Below are positions 54,598 through 64,000 of a stretch of 64,000 nucleotides of DNA, one piece after another. The DNA is taken from NCBI RefSeq assembly GCF_002278075.1, contig NZ_CP022989.1, forward strand, positions 558,001 through 622,000. Direction: 5' to 3'. Within the stretch, counting starts at the first letter, position 1. Every line of letters begins with the position of its first letter. This DNA comes from Paraburkholderia aromaticivorans (GTDB taxonomy: Bacteria > Pseudomonadota > Gammaproteobacteria > Burkholderiales > Burkholderiaceae). The translations under genes were made by a program, and so were the position numbers. Below the pieces are notes generated by a model. That model had not been told where the DNA came from. It saw only the letters and a list, made by a program, of their open reading frames with translations, and made no database searches.

Positions 54598-54759
54598 TCA
54601 GCCGCCGAGCGCATGTTGCAGCGCTTGCGCGGCGAGCACCGCGAGCCCGCTCGTGAGGATCGCAAAGCCCACTGCCTTGCGCGCCATCCACGCGTACTGC
54701 TGTTGCGCGCCGCGTGCGGCTGACGTGCCGCCCAGCGTGGCCATCATCATCTGCATCAT
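54598..54759 (-). CDS. Small single-helix membrane protein between katA and dps (53 aa)
   Basis: ATG 54759 follows GAAGGAG by 7 bases, a better ribosome site than most neighbours. It starts with several Met, then a polar/basic part and one clear transmembrane helix (about residues 27-47, [20 protein letters not shown]), ending in HALGG. No family is recognised. It lies between katA and dps on the same strand, so a role in the peroxide response is guesswork. The longer frame to 54825 lacks support. Confidence 0.6.
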   Translation of the reverse strand: MMQMMMATLGGTSAARGAQQQYAWMARKAVGFAILTSGLAVLAAQALQHALGG

Positions 54760-54845
54760 GATCGTGCTCCTTCGGTTCGTATCGATACCGGCGGGACGCA
54801 GAGGCGCCCCGCTTTGCTGCATCACGTGAACGGCTGATTGGCTGC

Positions 54846-56300
54846 TTACTTGTTGCTGCCTTCCGCGAGTTCGGCCAGCGCCGCGATCACGCCTTGTGCG
54901 TAAGCCGGGTCGATGCGGCGGAAATGCTCGATCTGACGCGCGACGATCTCCTGCGGCACACCGTTGATATGGCGTGCGATGTTGCCGAACAGACGCTCGC
55001 GCTGAGCCGCGTCGAAGAGCGCGAACAACATCGCGGGCTGCGTGTAGTAGTCGTCATCCAGGCGATGATCGTAGCGGTCCACCGTGCCCGCCGCGAGCGG
55101 CGGCTCGGCTGCGTTGGCGTCCTGCGCGAAGTCGCCGAAACGGTTCGGCTCGTAATTCACATTGCCGCCGAGGTTGCCGTCCGCGCGCATCGCACCGTCG
55201 CGATGGAACGAATGCGGGCTCGGCACACGCGATGCGTTCACCGGAATCTGATGGTGGTTCACGCCCAGGCGGTAGCGCTGCGTGTCGCCATACGAGAACA
55301 GCCGCCCCTGCAACAGACGATCCGGCGAGAAGCCGATGCCCGGCACCACGTTGGCCGGCGTGAAGGCCGCCTGCTCCACGTCCGCGAAATAATTCGCGGC
55401 GTTGCGATTCAACTCGATCGTGCCGACGTCGATCAACGGATAGTCCTTCTGCGACCATACTTTCGTGATGTCGAACGGATTGAAGCGATACGTTGCGGCT
55501 TGCGCTTCCGGCATCACCTGAATGGCGAAGCGCCATTTCGGGAAATTGCCCTGGTCGATGTTCGCCAGCAGATCGCGTTGCGCGCTTTCACGGTCCTGCG
55601 CGACCACTTGTGCGGCCTCGGCGTCCGTAAAGTTCTCGATGCCTTGCATCGACTTGAAATGGAACTTCACCCAGAAACGCTCGTTGGCGGCGTTGATGAA
55701 CGAGTACGTGTGCGAGCCGAAGCCGTGCATCTGACGGAAGTTCTGCGGAATCCCGCGGTCGCTCATCAGAATGGTCACCTGGTGCAGCGACTCCGGATGA
55801 CGCGACCAGAAATCCCACGCGGCCACATTGCTGCGCATGTTGGTGTACGGGTCGCGCTTTTGCGTGTGAATGAAGTCGGGAAACTTCAGCGGATCGCGGA
55901 TAAAGAACACCGGCGTGTTATTGCCGACCACGTCCCAATTGCCTTCTTCCGTGTAGAACTTGATCGAGAAGCCGCGCACGTCGCGTTCGGCGTCGGCTGC
56001 GCCGCGCTCGCCGGCCACCGTCGAAAAGCGCATGAAAAGCGGCGTTTCCTTGCCGACCTGCGCGAACACCTTCGCCTTCGTGTAGCGCGAGATATCGTGC
56101 GTGACCTTCAACGTACCGAACGCGCCCGAACCTTTGGCATGAACGCGGCGTTCCGGAATCACTTCGCGATCGAAGTGAGCGAGTTTTTCGAGCAGCCAGA
56201 CGTCTTGCAGGACGACCGGACCGCGCGCGCCGGCGGTCATCGAATTCTGATTGTCGGCGACGGGAGCGCCGGCGGCATTGGTGAGCTTACGTTCGGACAT
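54846..56300 (-). CDS. katA: KatA, monofunctional haem catalase
   Basis: Decomposes hydrogen peroxide. The 484-aa protein is of the small-subunit catalase type. The distal His is in [11 protein letters not shown] near residue 55, the Asn in [14 protein letters not shown] near 127, and the proximal haem Tyr is in [14 protein letters not shown] near 335. The substrate channel segment [17 protein letters not shown] is present. ATG 56300. A 45-aa ORF precedes it on the same strand. Confidence 0.95.
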   Translation of the reverse strand: MSERKLTNAAGAPVADNQNSMTAGARGPVVLQDVWLLEKLAHFDREVIPERRVHAKGSGAFGTLKVTHDISRYTKAKVFAQVGKETPLFMRFSTVAGERGAADAERDVRGFSIKFYTEEGNWDVVGNNTPVFFIRDPLKFPDFIHTQKRDPYTNMRSNVAAWDFWSRHPESLHQVTILMSDRGIPQNFRQMHGFGSHTYSFINAANERFWVKFHFKSMQGIENFTDAEAAQVVAQDRESAQRDLLANIDQGNFPKWRFAIQVMPEAQAATYRFNPFDITKVWSQKDYPLIDVGTIELNRNAANYFADVEQAAFTPANVVPGIGFSPDRLLQGRLFSYGDTQRYRLGVNHHQIPVNASRVPSPHSFHRDGAMRADGNLGGNVNYEPNRFGDFAQDANAAEPPLAAGTVDRYDHRLDDDYYTQPAMLFALFDAAQRERLFGNIARHINGVPQEIVARQIEHFRRIDPAYAQGVIAALAELAEGSNK

Positions 56301-56383
56301 GCGTAACTCCTGAAGGGCTTTGATGGGAACAGAGTGTGGGGAGAGGCGCGGCGCACTGATGTCAGACGCTCATGCGTCAGGGC

Positions 56384-56521
56384 TCAAGCGGACAAGGCCC
56401 GATCGACCAGCAAGGACAACGCGACGGTGCGCATGCCGAGCATCGACGCGACAAAGCCGCCGGACACGACGGCCGGTCGAGCCGCGAGGGCTTGGACTTG
56501 CTGCGGATTTGCTTGCGTCAT
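56384..56521 (-). CDS. Small hydrophobic protein before katA (45 aa)
   Basis: ATG 56521 is preceded by GGAGGAAATC, the strongest Shine-Dalgarno in the area. The protein is 45 aa, with a polar N-terminus (MTQANPQQ) and a weakly hydrophobic C-terminal half (VVSGGFVASMLGMRTVALSLL). No family recognised. It lies 83 bp upstream of katA on the same strand and would be the first gene of a katA operon. A longer frame from 56566 is less likely. Confidence 0.55.
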   Translation of the reverse strand: MTQANPQQVQALAARPAVVSGGFVASMLGMRTVALSLLVDRALSA

Positions 56522-56565
56522 GATTTCCTCCAGGTCTTGTGGGATCGGGCGATCCATGGAGGACA

Positions 56566-56631
56566 CTATAACAATCCTATCGATTTATCGTGTTTAATTA
56601 ATTTTATCTATTCGATAGGGCTTGCAGCTAT
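56566..56631. promoter_or_regulatory. AT-rich katA/small-ORF promoter region with OxyR-like tetrads
   Basis: In an otherwise GC-rich region there are CTAT (56566-56569), CTAT (56577-56580, spaced seven bases), an inverted repeat CCTATCGA (56576-56583) / TCGATAGG (56612-56619) and CTAT at 56628. OxyR binds ATAG-N7-CTAT-type tetrads. These are suggestive but do not form one complete four-tetrad site. Confidence 0.35.
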
Positions 56632-56652
56632 TGGCGCCTTTAACGGGCGCCG

Positions 56653-56685
56653 GGCCGGTTGCTGGACATGCGCAGCGAACCGGCC
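56653..56685 (-). terminator. Hairpin downstream of oxyR
   Basis: GGCCGGTT (56653-56660) and AACCGGCC (56678-56685) form an 8-bp stem, extended by GCTG/CAGC inside. It follows the oxyR stop by about 20 bp, without a T tract. Confidence 0.4.
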
Positions 56686-56707
56686 TGGACGGGGGGCGAC
56701 CGCACTA

Positions 56708-57667
56708 TTAGTTGACGGCGACCGGCAAGTCGAGCTTCTTGACGCCGGGCAGATCGCAGGCGCTGATGGCGTCGCAAATGGCGTCGATGGCCGGCATGCG
56801 CGTGAAGCTCTTGCGCCAGGCCAGCACGACGCGGCGATCCGGCACGGGTTCGTCGAACGCGACGTAGCTGAGCAGCCCGGCGTCGATGCCGCCGGCGTGC
56901 GGTTTAACTTCGTGCACGGACATGCGCGGCAGCACGGTAATGCCGACGCCGCTCGCCACCATGTGGCGAATGGTTTCCAGGGACGACCCTTCGAAGGTCT
57001 TCTGGATGCCGTCCGCGTTTTGCGAAAAGCGCATCAGTTCCGGGCAGACGCCCAGCACGTGGTCACGGAAACAGTGCCCGCTGCCGAGCAACAGCATGGT
57101 TTCCTGCTTCAGGTCGTCGGCGTCGATTTTCTCGCGGTTCTCCCAGGCATGACCGGACGGCAGCGCGACCACGAAAGGCTCGTCGTACAGCGGGCGCAGC
57201 ATCAGGCCGGTTTCCGGGAAGGGCAGCGCCATGATGGCGACGTCGATTTCGCCTTGTTTGAGCAGTTCGATCAGCTTGAGCGTGTAATTTTCCTGCAGCA
57301 TCAAGGGCATTTGCGGGACGCGCTTGATCATCTGCTTGACGAGCGTGGGCAGCAGGTAGGGTCCGATCGTGTAGATGACGCCAAGGCGCAGCGGGCCGAC
57401 CAGCGGGTCTTTGCCCTGTTTGGCGATTTCCTTGATGGCGAGCGTCTGTTCGAGGACACGTTGCGCCTGGGTGACGATCTGTTCACCGATGGGCGTGACG
57501 CTCACTTCGCTGGTACCGCGTTCGAAGATCTGGACGTTGAGCTCGTCTTCGAGCTTCTTGATGGCGACCGACAGGGTCGGCTGGCTGACGAAACACGCTT
57601 CGGCGGCCCGGCCGAAGTGCCGCTCGCGGGCAACCGCGACGATGTATTTCAATTCGGTGAGCGTCAT
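56708..57667 (-). CDS. oxyR: OxyR, LysR-family peroxide sensor
   Basis: Activates catalase and peroxide-defence genes when its two Cys form a disulfide. The 319-aa protein has the LysR helix-turn-helix (HFGRAAEACFVSQPTLSVAIKKLEDELN) and the sensor Cys pair GHCFRDHVLGVC spaced nine apart, exactly as Cys199/Cys208 of E. coli, followed by EGSSLETIRHMVASGVGITVLP. ATG 57667. It lies just upstream of the katA block on the same strand. A candidate OxyR site lies about 30-45 bp before the start. Confidence 0.95.
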   Translation of the reverse strand: MTLTELKYIVAVARERHFGRAAEACFVSQPTLSVAIKKLEDELNVQIFERGTSEVSVTPIGEQIVTQAQRVLEQTLAIKEIAKQGKDPLVGPLRLGVIYTIGPYLLPTLVKQMIKRVPQMPLMLQENYTLKLIELLKQGEIDVAIMALPFPETGLMLRPLYDEPFVVALPSGHAWENREKIDADDLKQETMLLLGSGHCFRDHVLGVCPELMRFSQNADGIQKTFEGSSLETIRHMVASGVGITVLPRMSVHEVKPHAGGIDAGLLSYVAFDEPVPDRRVVLAWRKSFTRMPAIDAICDAISACDLPGVKKLDLPVAVN

Positions 57668-57695
57668 TGGGGGACCAATCAGTGCTGTGAGTTCG

Positions 57696-57720
57696 ATAGG
57701 TTCTAGTTATACACCTATAG
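57696..57720. promoter_or_regulatory. Candidate OxyR site before oxyR
   Basis: ATAG (57696-57699), N7, TTAT (57707-57710), then CTATAG (57715-57720). The first tetrad pair keeps the ATAG-N7-CTAT spacing with one mismatch, and the later ATAG is off by one base. Autoregulation of oxyR is known in related bacteria. The match is partial. Confidence 0.35.
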
Positions 57721-57838
57721 GGTCGGTTCGCCAACCTCCTGGGGTTGCGCGGGGCGCTGGTGGGGTGTGGTTTTCGGGCCAACCCCTCAGAAACACACCC
57801 AAAAAAAGCGCGCCGCAGGCAAAAAACCCCTCTGAACT

Positions 57839-60241
57839 TCACGCTTTCAAATACTGCTCCCGCGCCCCAAGCCACCGCGCCAGATGCTGCATCACCACCT
57901 CAGGATACTTCCCCAGCAACTCGGCGGCCGCCTCCCGCGCAGGCTCAATCAGCCACTGATCATTCTCGAGATCGGCAAACCTGAGCATCGCCGCTCCCGA
58001 TTGCCGCGCCCCCAGAAACTCCCCCGGCCCACGAATTTCCAGGTCGCGCCTGGCAATCTCAAAACCATCGGTCGTCTCGCGCATGGTCTGAAGCCGCGCC
58101 CGCGCTGTCATCGACAAAGGCCCGGTGTAAAGCAGCACGCAAACCGACGCCGCACTCCCACGCCCCACCCGACCCCGCAACTGATGCAACTGCGCAAGCC
58201 CGAACCGCTCGGCATGCTCGATCACCATCAACGACGCGTTCGGCACATCGACCCCCACTTCGATCACCGTCGTCGCCACCAGCAATTGCACTTCATTGCG
58301 AGTAAACGCATCCATCACCGCCGCTTTCTCAGCCGGCGCAAGACGCCCATGCACGAGGCCGACATTCAGCTCGGGCAACGCGGCCACCAGCGTCTCATAG
58401 GTCTCGACCGCGGTCTGCAACTGCAACGTCTCGCTTTCCTCGATCAGCGGACACACCCAGTACACCTGGCGCCCCGTCAGCGCGGCCTCGCGCACGCGGC
58501 CGATCACCTCCTCGCGCCGCGCGTCGGACACCAGCTTGGTCAGGATCGGCGTGCGCCCCGGCGGCAATTCGTCGATGGTCGAAACGTCGAGGTCGGCGTA
58601 ATAGGTCATCGCGAGCGTGCGTGGAATCGGCGTTGCCGACATCATCAGTTGATGCGGCTGGAAGTCACGCGCACCGTCCGCGGCGTTCTGCGCCTTGGCG
58701 CGCAAGGCGAGCCGTTGCGCCACGCCGAAGCGGTGCTGTTCGTCGACGATCACGAGCCCGAGGCGCGCGAACTCCACCGCGTCCTGAATGATCGCGTGCG
58801 TGCCGATCACGAGCTGCGCCGTGCCGAGCGCGGCGGCTTCGATCGCGGCGCGCTTTTCCCGGGTCTTCAGACTGCCGGCCAGCCACGCGACACTCACGCC
58901 GAGCGGCTCCAGCCAGCCACGCAATTTGCGCGCGTGCTGTTCGGCGAGAATCTCGGTCGGCGCCATGAGCGCGGCCTGATAGCCCGCGTCGATGGCCTGG
59001 GCCGCAGCCAGCGCGGCAACGATCGTCTTGCCGCTGCCGACGTCGCCCTGCAACAGCCGCTGCATCGGGTGAGGCTGGGTCAGATCGAGTGCGATCTCGC
59101 CGCCCACGCGCTCCTGCGCGGCCGTCAGCGAAAACGGCAACGCCTTCAGGAGGCGCGCCACCAGCGCGGACTCGTCGCCGAGCTTGCGGCGCGGCATGGC
59201 CGGCGCCGCGCGCGTGCGGCGCTCTTCGTGCGCGCGCTTAAGCGACATCTGCTGCGCGAGCAGTTCCTCGAACTTGATGCGCACCCAGGCCGGATGCGTG
59301 CCGTCGATCAGCGCCGTCTCATCGGACTGCACGCCCGGATGATGCAGTGTGCGCACGGCGTCCATCAGCGACGGCACGCCGAGCGGCTCCAACCACGTGC
59401 GCGCGACCGGCTCGGGCAACAACTCCGGCAACGAGGTGCGCGCGAGCGCGTTGTCGATCGATTTGCGCAGATACGCCTGCGTCACGCCCGCGGTGCTCGG
59501 ATAGACCGGCGTGAGCGCCTGCGGCAACGGTGTGTCTTCGTCGACCACGCGCACGGCCGGATGCACCATCTCCATGCCGAAGAAGCCGCCGCGCACGTCG
59601 CCACGCACCCGCAGCCGCGCGCCGATCGCCATCTGCTTGACCTGCGAGCCGTAGAAATTCAGGAAGCGCAGCACGAGTTCGTCGCCGGCGTCATCATGCA
59701 GCTTGACCAGCAACTGACGGCGCGGACGATAGGCGATCTCGTTGTCGAACACTACGCCTTCGGTCTGCGCGATGCCGCCGGGCAGCAGATGCCCGATCGG
59801 CGTGAGCGAGGTCTCGTCCTCGTAACGCATGGGCAGATGCAACACCAGGTCGATGTCGCGCGTGAGGCCGAGTTTGGCGAGCTTGTCGGCGGTTTTTTCG
59901 GCGGGCTTGGCGGACGGCTTCGCCGCGGGCTTGCTCGTGGACTTCGCCGTCGATTTCGCGCCGGCTGCGGCGGCAGATTTGCCGGCCGGTTTGTCGCCGA
60001 ATATGTCGTCTGGTTTGTCAGCGGGCCGGATGCCGGGCCCAGCGTCTTCAGGCACGACTTGTTCGCTGTGCGGCGCCACCTGCGCGCCGACATCGCCCGC
60101 CTCCATCGCCGCTTTGGCTCGCGAGACGCGGCGCTTGGGTTCGGCGCTCACTTCGTCGTTAGCGGAGGGCAATCGGCGGTCGGACAAAGGCATGGGCTGC
60201 TTCGCAAGTACAATATCGGCTGTCAAAGGGTTCGCCGCCAT
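57839..60241 (-). CDS. recG: RecG, ATP-dependent DNA helicase
   Basis: Reverses stalled forks and processes recombination intermediates. The core shows helicase motif [15 protein letters not shown], the DEQH box ([12 protein letters not shown]), [22 protein letters not shown] and motif [11 protein letters not shown]. The wedge domain precedes it. It is 800 aa, about 100 longer than E. coli RecG, because of an N-terminal extension with Lys/Ala/Pro/Ser repeats (about residues 80-125). ATG 60241 taken; ATG 60193 is possible. It is divergent from queA. Confidence 0.95.
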   Translation of the reverse strand: MAANPLTADIVLAKQPMPLSDRRLPSANDEVSAEPKRRVSRAKAAMEAGDVGAQVAPHSEQVVPEDAGPGIRPADKPDDIFGDKPAGKSAAAAGAKSTAKSTSKPAAKPSAKPAEKTADKLAKLGLTRDIDLVLHLPMRYEDETSLTPIGHLLPGGIAQTEGVVFDNEIAYRPRRQLLVKLHDDAGDELVLRFLNFYGSQVKQMAIGARLRVRGDVRGGFFGMEMVHPAVRVVDEDTPLPQALTPVYPSTAGVTQAYLRKSIDNALARTSLPELLPEPVARTWLEPLGVPSLMDAVRTLHHPGVQSDETALIDGTHPAWVRIKFEELLAQQMSLKRAHEERRTRAAPAMPRRKLGDESALVARLLKALPFSLTAAQERVGGEIALDLTQPHPMQRLLQGDVGSGKTIVAALAAAQAIDAGYQAALMAPTEILAEQHARKLRGWLEPLGVSVAWLAGSLKTREKRAAIEAAALGTAQLVIGTHAIIQDAVEFARLGLVIVDEQHRFGVAQRLALRAKAQNAADGARDFQPHQLMMSATPIPRTLAMTYYADLDVSTIDELPPGRTPILTKLVSDARREEVIGRVREAALTGRQVYWVCPLIEESETLQLQTAVETYETLVAALPELNVGLVHGRLAPAEKAAVMDAFTRNEVQLLVATTVIEVGVDVPNASLMVIEHAERFGLAQLHQLRGRVGRGSAASVCVLLYTGPLSMTARARLQTMRETTDGFEIARRDLEIRGPGEFLGARQSGAAMLRFADLENDQWLIEPAREAAAELLGKYPEVVMQHLARWLGAREQYLKA

Positions 60242-60341
60242 ACGGCGCGCTCGCTTGCGGGCCGCTCAGGCGTCCCGCAATCATAGCCGCCCGGCTCCGG
60301 CTTCGGCTCAATTCAGTCCCAATTCGCTTTCAGTCGTTCGC

Positions 60342-61400
60342 ATGTTGACGCTTTCCGATTTCGATTTCGATCTGCCTCCCCAGTTGATCGCACAGGTCGC
60401 GCTGCCCGAGCGCAGCGCCAGCCGTCTGCTCGAGGTGGCCAATCCGGCCGAGGCCGCCAGCCCGGCGCATTTGATCGACCGCCGCTTTGCCGAGTTGCCC
60501 GACTGCATCGCGCCCGGCGACCTGCTGGTCTTCAACGATACCAAAGTCCTGAAGGCGCGCTTCCTCGGCCAGAAAGCCAGTGGCGGCAAGATCGAAGTGC
60601 TGGTGGAGCGCCTCACGGGCGAGCGCACGGCGCTCGCGCAGATCCGCGCGAGCAAGAGCCCTCAGCCGGGCACCACGATCCGGCTGGCGGATGCTTTCGA
60701 CGTCATGGTCGGCGAACGCGTCGAGCCGTTCTACACGCTGCATTTCCCCGGCGACTGCCTGACCCTGATCGAGCAGTTCGGGCGCCTGCCGCTGCCGCCG
60801 TACATCGAGCACGATCCCGACGCGACCGACGAAACCCGCTATCAGACGGTATTCGCGCAGAATCCCGGCGCGGTCGCCGCGCCCACGGCGGGCCTGCATT
60901 TCGACGAGGCGCTGCTCGCGCGCCTCGACGCTCAGGGCGTGGAGCGCGCGACGCTCACGCTGCACGTCGGCGCCGGCACGTTTCAGCCGGTGCGGGTCGA
61001 AAACCTCGCCGAGCACAAGATGCATAGCGAGTGGTATCACCTGCCGCAATCGCTCGCCGACAGGATCGCGGCGACGCGCGCGCGCGGCAACCGCGTAATC
61101 GCCGTGGGCACGACCTCGATGCGCGCGCTCGAAGCCGCCGCGCGCGACGCCGAAGCCGCGGGCCGGCCGCTCGCCGCCGCCAGCACGGAAACCGACATCT
61201 TCATCACGCCGGGCTATAAATTTCGCGTGGTCGACCGGCTGGTGACCAATTTCCATTTGCCGAAGTCGACACTGCTGATGCTGGTGTCGGCGTTCGCGGG
61301 CGTCGAAACGATTCGCGAGGCGTACCGCCATGCGATCGAGCAGCGTTACCGCTTCTTCAGTTACGGCGACGCGATGCTGCTTACGCGGCGCGACGTTTGA
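60342..61400 (+). CDS. queA: QueA, S-adenosylmethionine:tRNA ribosyltransferase-isomerase
   Basis: Builds epoxyqueuosine from preQ1-modified tRNA, using the ribosyl part of S-adenosylmethionine. The 352-aa protein begins [18 protein letters not shown] and contains [61 protein letters not shown] and [22 protein letters not shown] 60342 is used; an antisense overlap with recG makes the longer frame a shadow. tgt follows, giving the usual queuosine cluster. Confidence 0.96.
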   Translation: MLTLSDFDFDLPPQLIAQVALPERSASRLLEVANPAEAASPAHLIDRRFAELPDCIAPGDLLVFNDTKVLKARFLGQKASGGKIEVLVERLTGERTALAQIRASKSPQPGTTIRLADAFDVMVGERVEPFYTLHFPGDCLTLIEQFGRLPLPPYIEHDPDATDETRYQTVFAQNPGAVAAPTAGLHFDEALLARLDAQGVERATLTLHVGAGTFQPVRVENLAEHKMHSEWYHLPQSLADRIAATRARGNRVIAVGTTSMRALEAAARDAEAAGRPLAAASTETDIFITPGYKFRVVDRLVTNFHLPKSTLLMLVSAFAGVETIREAYRHAIEQRYRFFSYGDAMLLTRRDV

Positions 61401-62723
<1,323 letters not shown>

Positions 62724-62871
62724 CGGCGCGGGCGCTGCGGATTCAACCGAAGAATCCGTCGGCCTCGCCGGGAAAACCTTACAATTCACTTTCGCGAGCG
62801 GCGGCAAACACGGCGAAGCAGGCTTTAAACGATTGATCGTAAAGCCGATTCGCCGCGCCGACGCGCGTCAG

Positions 62872-62902
62872 GCCGGTGGTAGAATAACCGGCTGATTTTT
62901 TT
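62872..62902 (+). terminator. Possible terminator between tgt and yajC
   Basis: GCCGGT (62872-62877) and ACCGGC (62887-62892), a 6-bp stem with a 9-nt loop, followed by TGATTTTTTT. The hairpin sits close to the yajC start (62934), so it may also serve as a leader structure. Confidence 0.4.
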
Positions 62903-62933
62903 GATCGTTTTGACTTATAACGGAGAGACCAAC

Positions 62934-63263
62934 GTGTCGTTCATTTCCAATGCCTTCGCCCAAGGCACCGCAGCAGGTGGCGTTGAGTCGAATCTGATGA
63001 GCTTCCTGCCGCTGATCCTGATGTTCGGCGTGCTGTACTTCATCATGATTCGCCCGCAAATGAAGCGCCAGAAGGAACATCGCAACATGCTCGCCGCGAT
63101 GGCCAAGGGCGATGAAGTGGTGACGAACGGCGGCATCGTCGGCAAGGTGACCAAGGTGGGCGAAGCTTACGTCGGCATCGAAATCTCGGAAGGCACGGAA
63201 ATCACCGTGCAAAAAGCGTCGGTCACGACGATTCTCCCGAAGGGCACGATCAAGTCGCTGTAA
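62934..63263 (+). CDS. yajC: YajC, Sec translocase accessory subunit
   Basis: A small inner-membrane protein associated with SecDF and YidC. It is 109 aa from GTG 62934, which follows GGAGAG by seven bases. The earlier TTG at 62901 lacks a ribosome site. One transmembrane helix (LPLILMFGVLYFIMIRPQMKR) and the conserved VTNGGIVGKV strand are visible. secD follows 118 bp later. Confidence 0.94.
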   Translation: MSFISNAFAQGTAAGGVESNLMSFLPLILMFGVLYFIMIRPQMKRQKEHRNMLAAMAKGDEVVTNGGIVGKVTKVGEAYVGIEISEGTEITVQKASVTTILPKGTIKSL

Positions 63264-63381
63264 GGCCTGCTCTCTCGCGTCCGGCGCGGCCTCGCCGGCA
63301 ATCCATGCAATCCGCCGCTGGATCGCCCGCGCTCATCGCCGGACGCATCGCTTCCAAGCCAACCTTCCCGTTGGACCACTC

Positions 63382-64000
63382 ATGAATCGTTACCCCCTCT
63401 GGAAATACGCCGTGATGCTGGTGGCTCTGGTCATCGGCCTCGTGTACACGCTGCCCAACCTGTTCGGCGAAGCGCCGGCGGTGCAGGTGTCGAGCGGCAA
63501 GGCAACGGTCAAGCTCGACTCGACCACGCTGTCGGCTGTCGAAGCCGCGCTCGCCGCGAATCAGATCAAGCCGGACGACGTCACGTTCGACAACGCGTCG
63601 ACCAACGCGAACATCCGCGTGCGTCTGCCGGACACCGACACGCAACTGCGCGTGAAGGACCTGCTGCAGAAGTCGCTGAACAGCGACCCGACCGACCCGC
63701 AGTTCATCGTGGCGCTGAATCTGCAAAGCGCGTCGCCGCGCTGGCTGACCGCCCTGCACGCGCTGCCGATGTACCTCGGTCTCGATCTGCGCGGCGGTGT
63801 TCACTTCCTGCTGCAGGTCGACATGGCCGGCGCGCTCAACAAGAAGCTCGACTCGGACGCTTCGGACGCGCGCACGCTGCTGCGTGACAACAATATCCGC
63901 GACGGCGGCGTGAACCGCGTCAACCAGACGGTGGTGATCAATTTCGCCGACCAGGCGAGCGCGGACAACGCATCGAAGCAACTGAGCCGCAGCATCAGCG
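63382..64000 (+). CDS. secD: SecD, protein translocase subunit (N-terminal part)
   Basis: Uses the proton gradient to complete protein export together with SecF and YajC. 206 codons are visible and the gene runs off the window. The protein starts MNRYPLWKYAVMLVALVIGLVYTLPNLFGEAPAV (first membrane helix), followed by the periplasmic P1 region, with MYLGLDLRGGVHFLLQVDM near residue 130, the typical SecD motif. No ribosome site stronger than CCTTCCCG is seen. Confidence 0.95.
   Translation, partial: MNRYPLWKYAVMLVALVIGLVYTLPNLFGEAPAVQVSSGKATVKLDSTTLSAVEAALAANQIKPDDVTFDNASTNANIRVRLPDTDTQLRVKDLLQKSLNSDPTDPQFIVALNLQSASPRWLTALHALPMYLGLDLRGGVHFLLQVDMAGALNKKLDSDASDARTLLRDNNIRDGGVNRVNQTVVINFADQASADNASKQLSRSIS

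Noticed and set aside
57884..60286. 800-codon open frame on the plus strand opposite recG
   Set aside because: An antisense shadow of recG with His/Arg-rich composition and no recognisable motifs.

Overview
The window is a GC-rich, gene-dense chromosomal segment of a betaproteobacterium, most likely Paraburkholderia or Burkholderia. Gene content, protein similarity and order (tol-pal, mutL-miaA, hda, hrcA-hemH-hslR-grpE-trx-dnaK-dnaJ, glcDEF, queA-tgt-yajC-secD) all fit that group. Nearly everything is core housekeeping. The only clear mobile DNA is one ISL3-type insertion sequence, plus a small HigB/HigA-like toxin-antitoxin pair.

Layout: 1-4250 tolQ(end)-tolR-tolA-tolB-pal-cpoB, the cell-envelope Tol-Pal system, closed by a strong hairpin. 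4370-4530 tRNA-Lys with its own promoter and terminator. 4531-7361 a gene-poor stretch, a small membrane protein, an MscS-type channel and a DedA protein. 7567-10599 mutL-miaA. 10664-12908 purM divergent from a PerM/AI-2E-type permease. 12981-19851 hda, a HAD phosphatase, pcnB (interrupted by the IS), folK, a deoxynucleoside kinase and panB. 19998-29749 (minus strand) the heat-shock cluster hrcA, hemH, hslR, grpE, thioredoxin-like, dnaK, dnaJ, then a pabB-pabC fusion. 30093-35585 nadK, recN and, convergent, glnE. 35772-42527 a YhdP/AsmA-like giant, a nitrilase and tldD. 42602-43978 aroG with an attenuator leader. 44126-44857 the toxin-antitoxin pair. 44933-52768 a cobalamin adenosyltransferase, a D-lactate dehydrogenase-like flavoprotein, glcD-glcE-glcF, yggS and proC. 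52875-57667 (minus) ubiA, dps, katA, two small ORFs and oxyR, an oxidative-stress block. 57839-64000 recG divergent from queA-tgt-yajC-secD (secD runs off the window).

Two observations stand out. First, the 377-bp gap before aroG carries a promoter, a 22-codon leader ORF whose codons 5-11 read Phe-Tyr-Phe-Tyr-Phe-Phe-Trp, and three mutually exclusive hairpins ending in a T-rich terminator. This is the architecture of a ribosome-mediated attenuator that would sense all three aromatic amino acids and control the first step of the shikimate pathway. Second, the ISL3-type element (14433-16141) sits exactly after codon 5 of pcnB, flanked by a perfect 8-bp target duplication (AAAAATTT). Removing it restores a GTG-started pcnB frame that overlaps the stop of the upstream HAD gene. 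Further regulatory signals include a sigma-32-type promoter for grpE, candidate OxyR half-sites near oxyR and the katA region, an operator-like palindrome before the toxin gene, and a 16-bp promoter-like sequence shared by tRNA-Lys and mutL.
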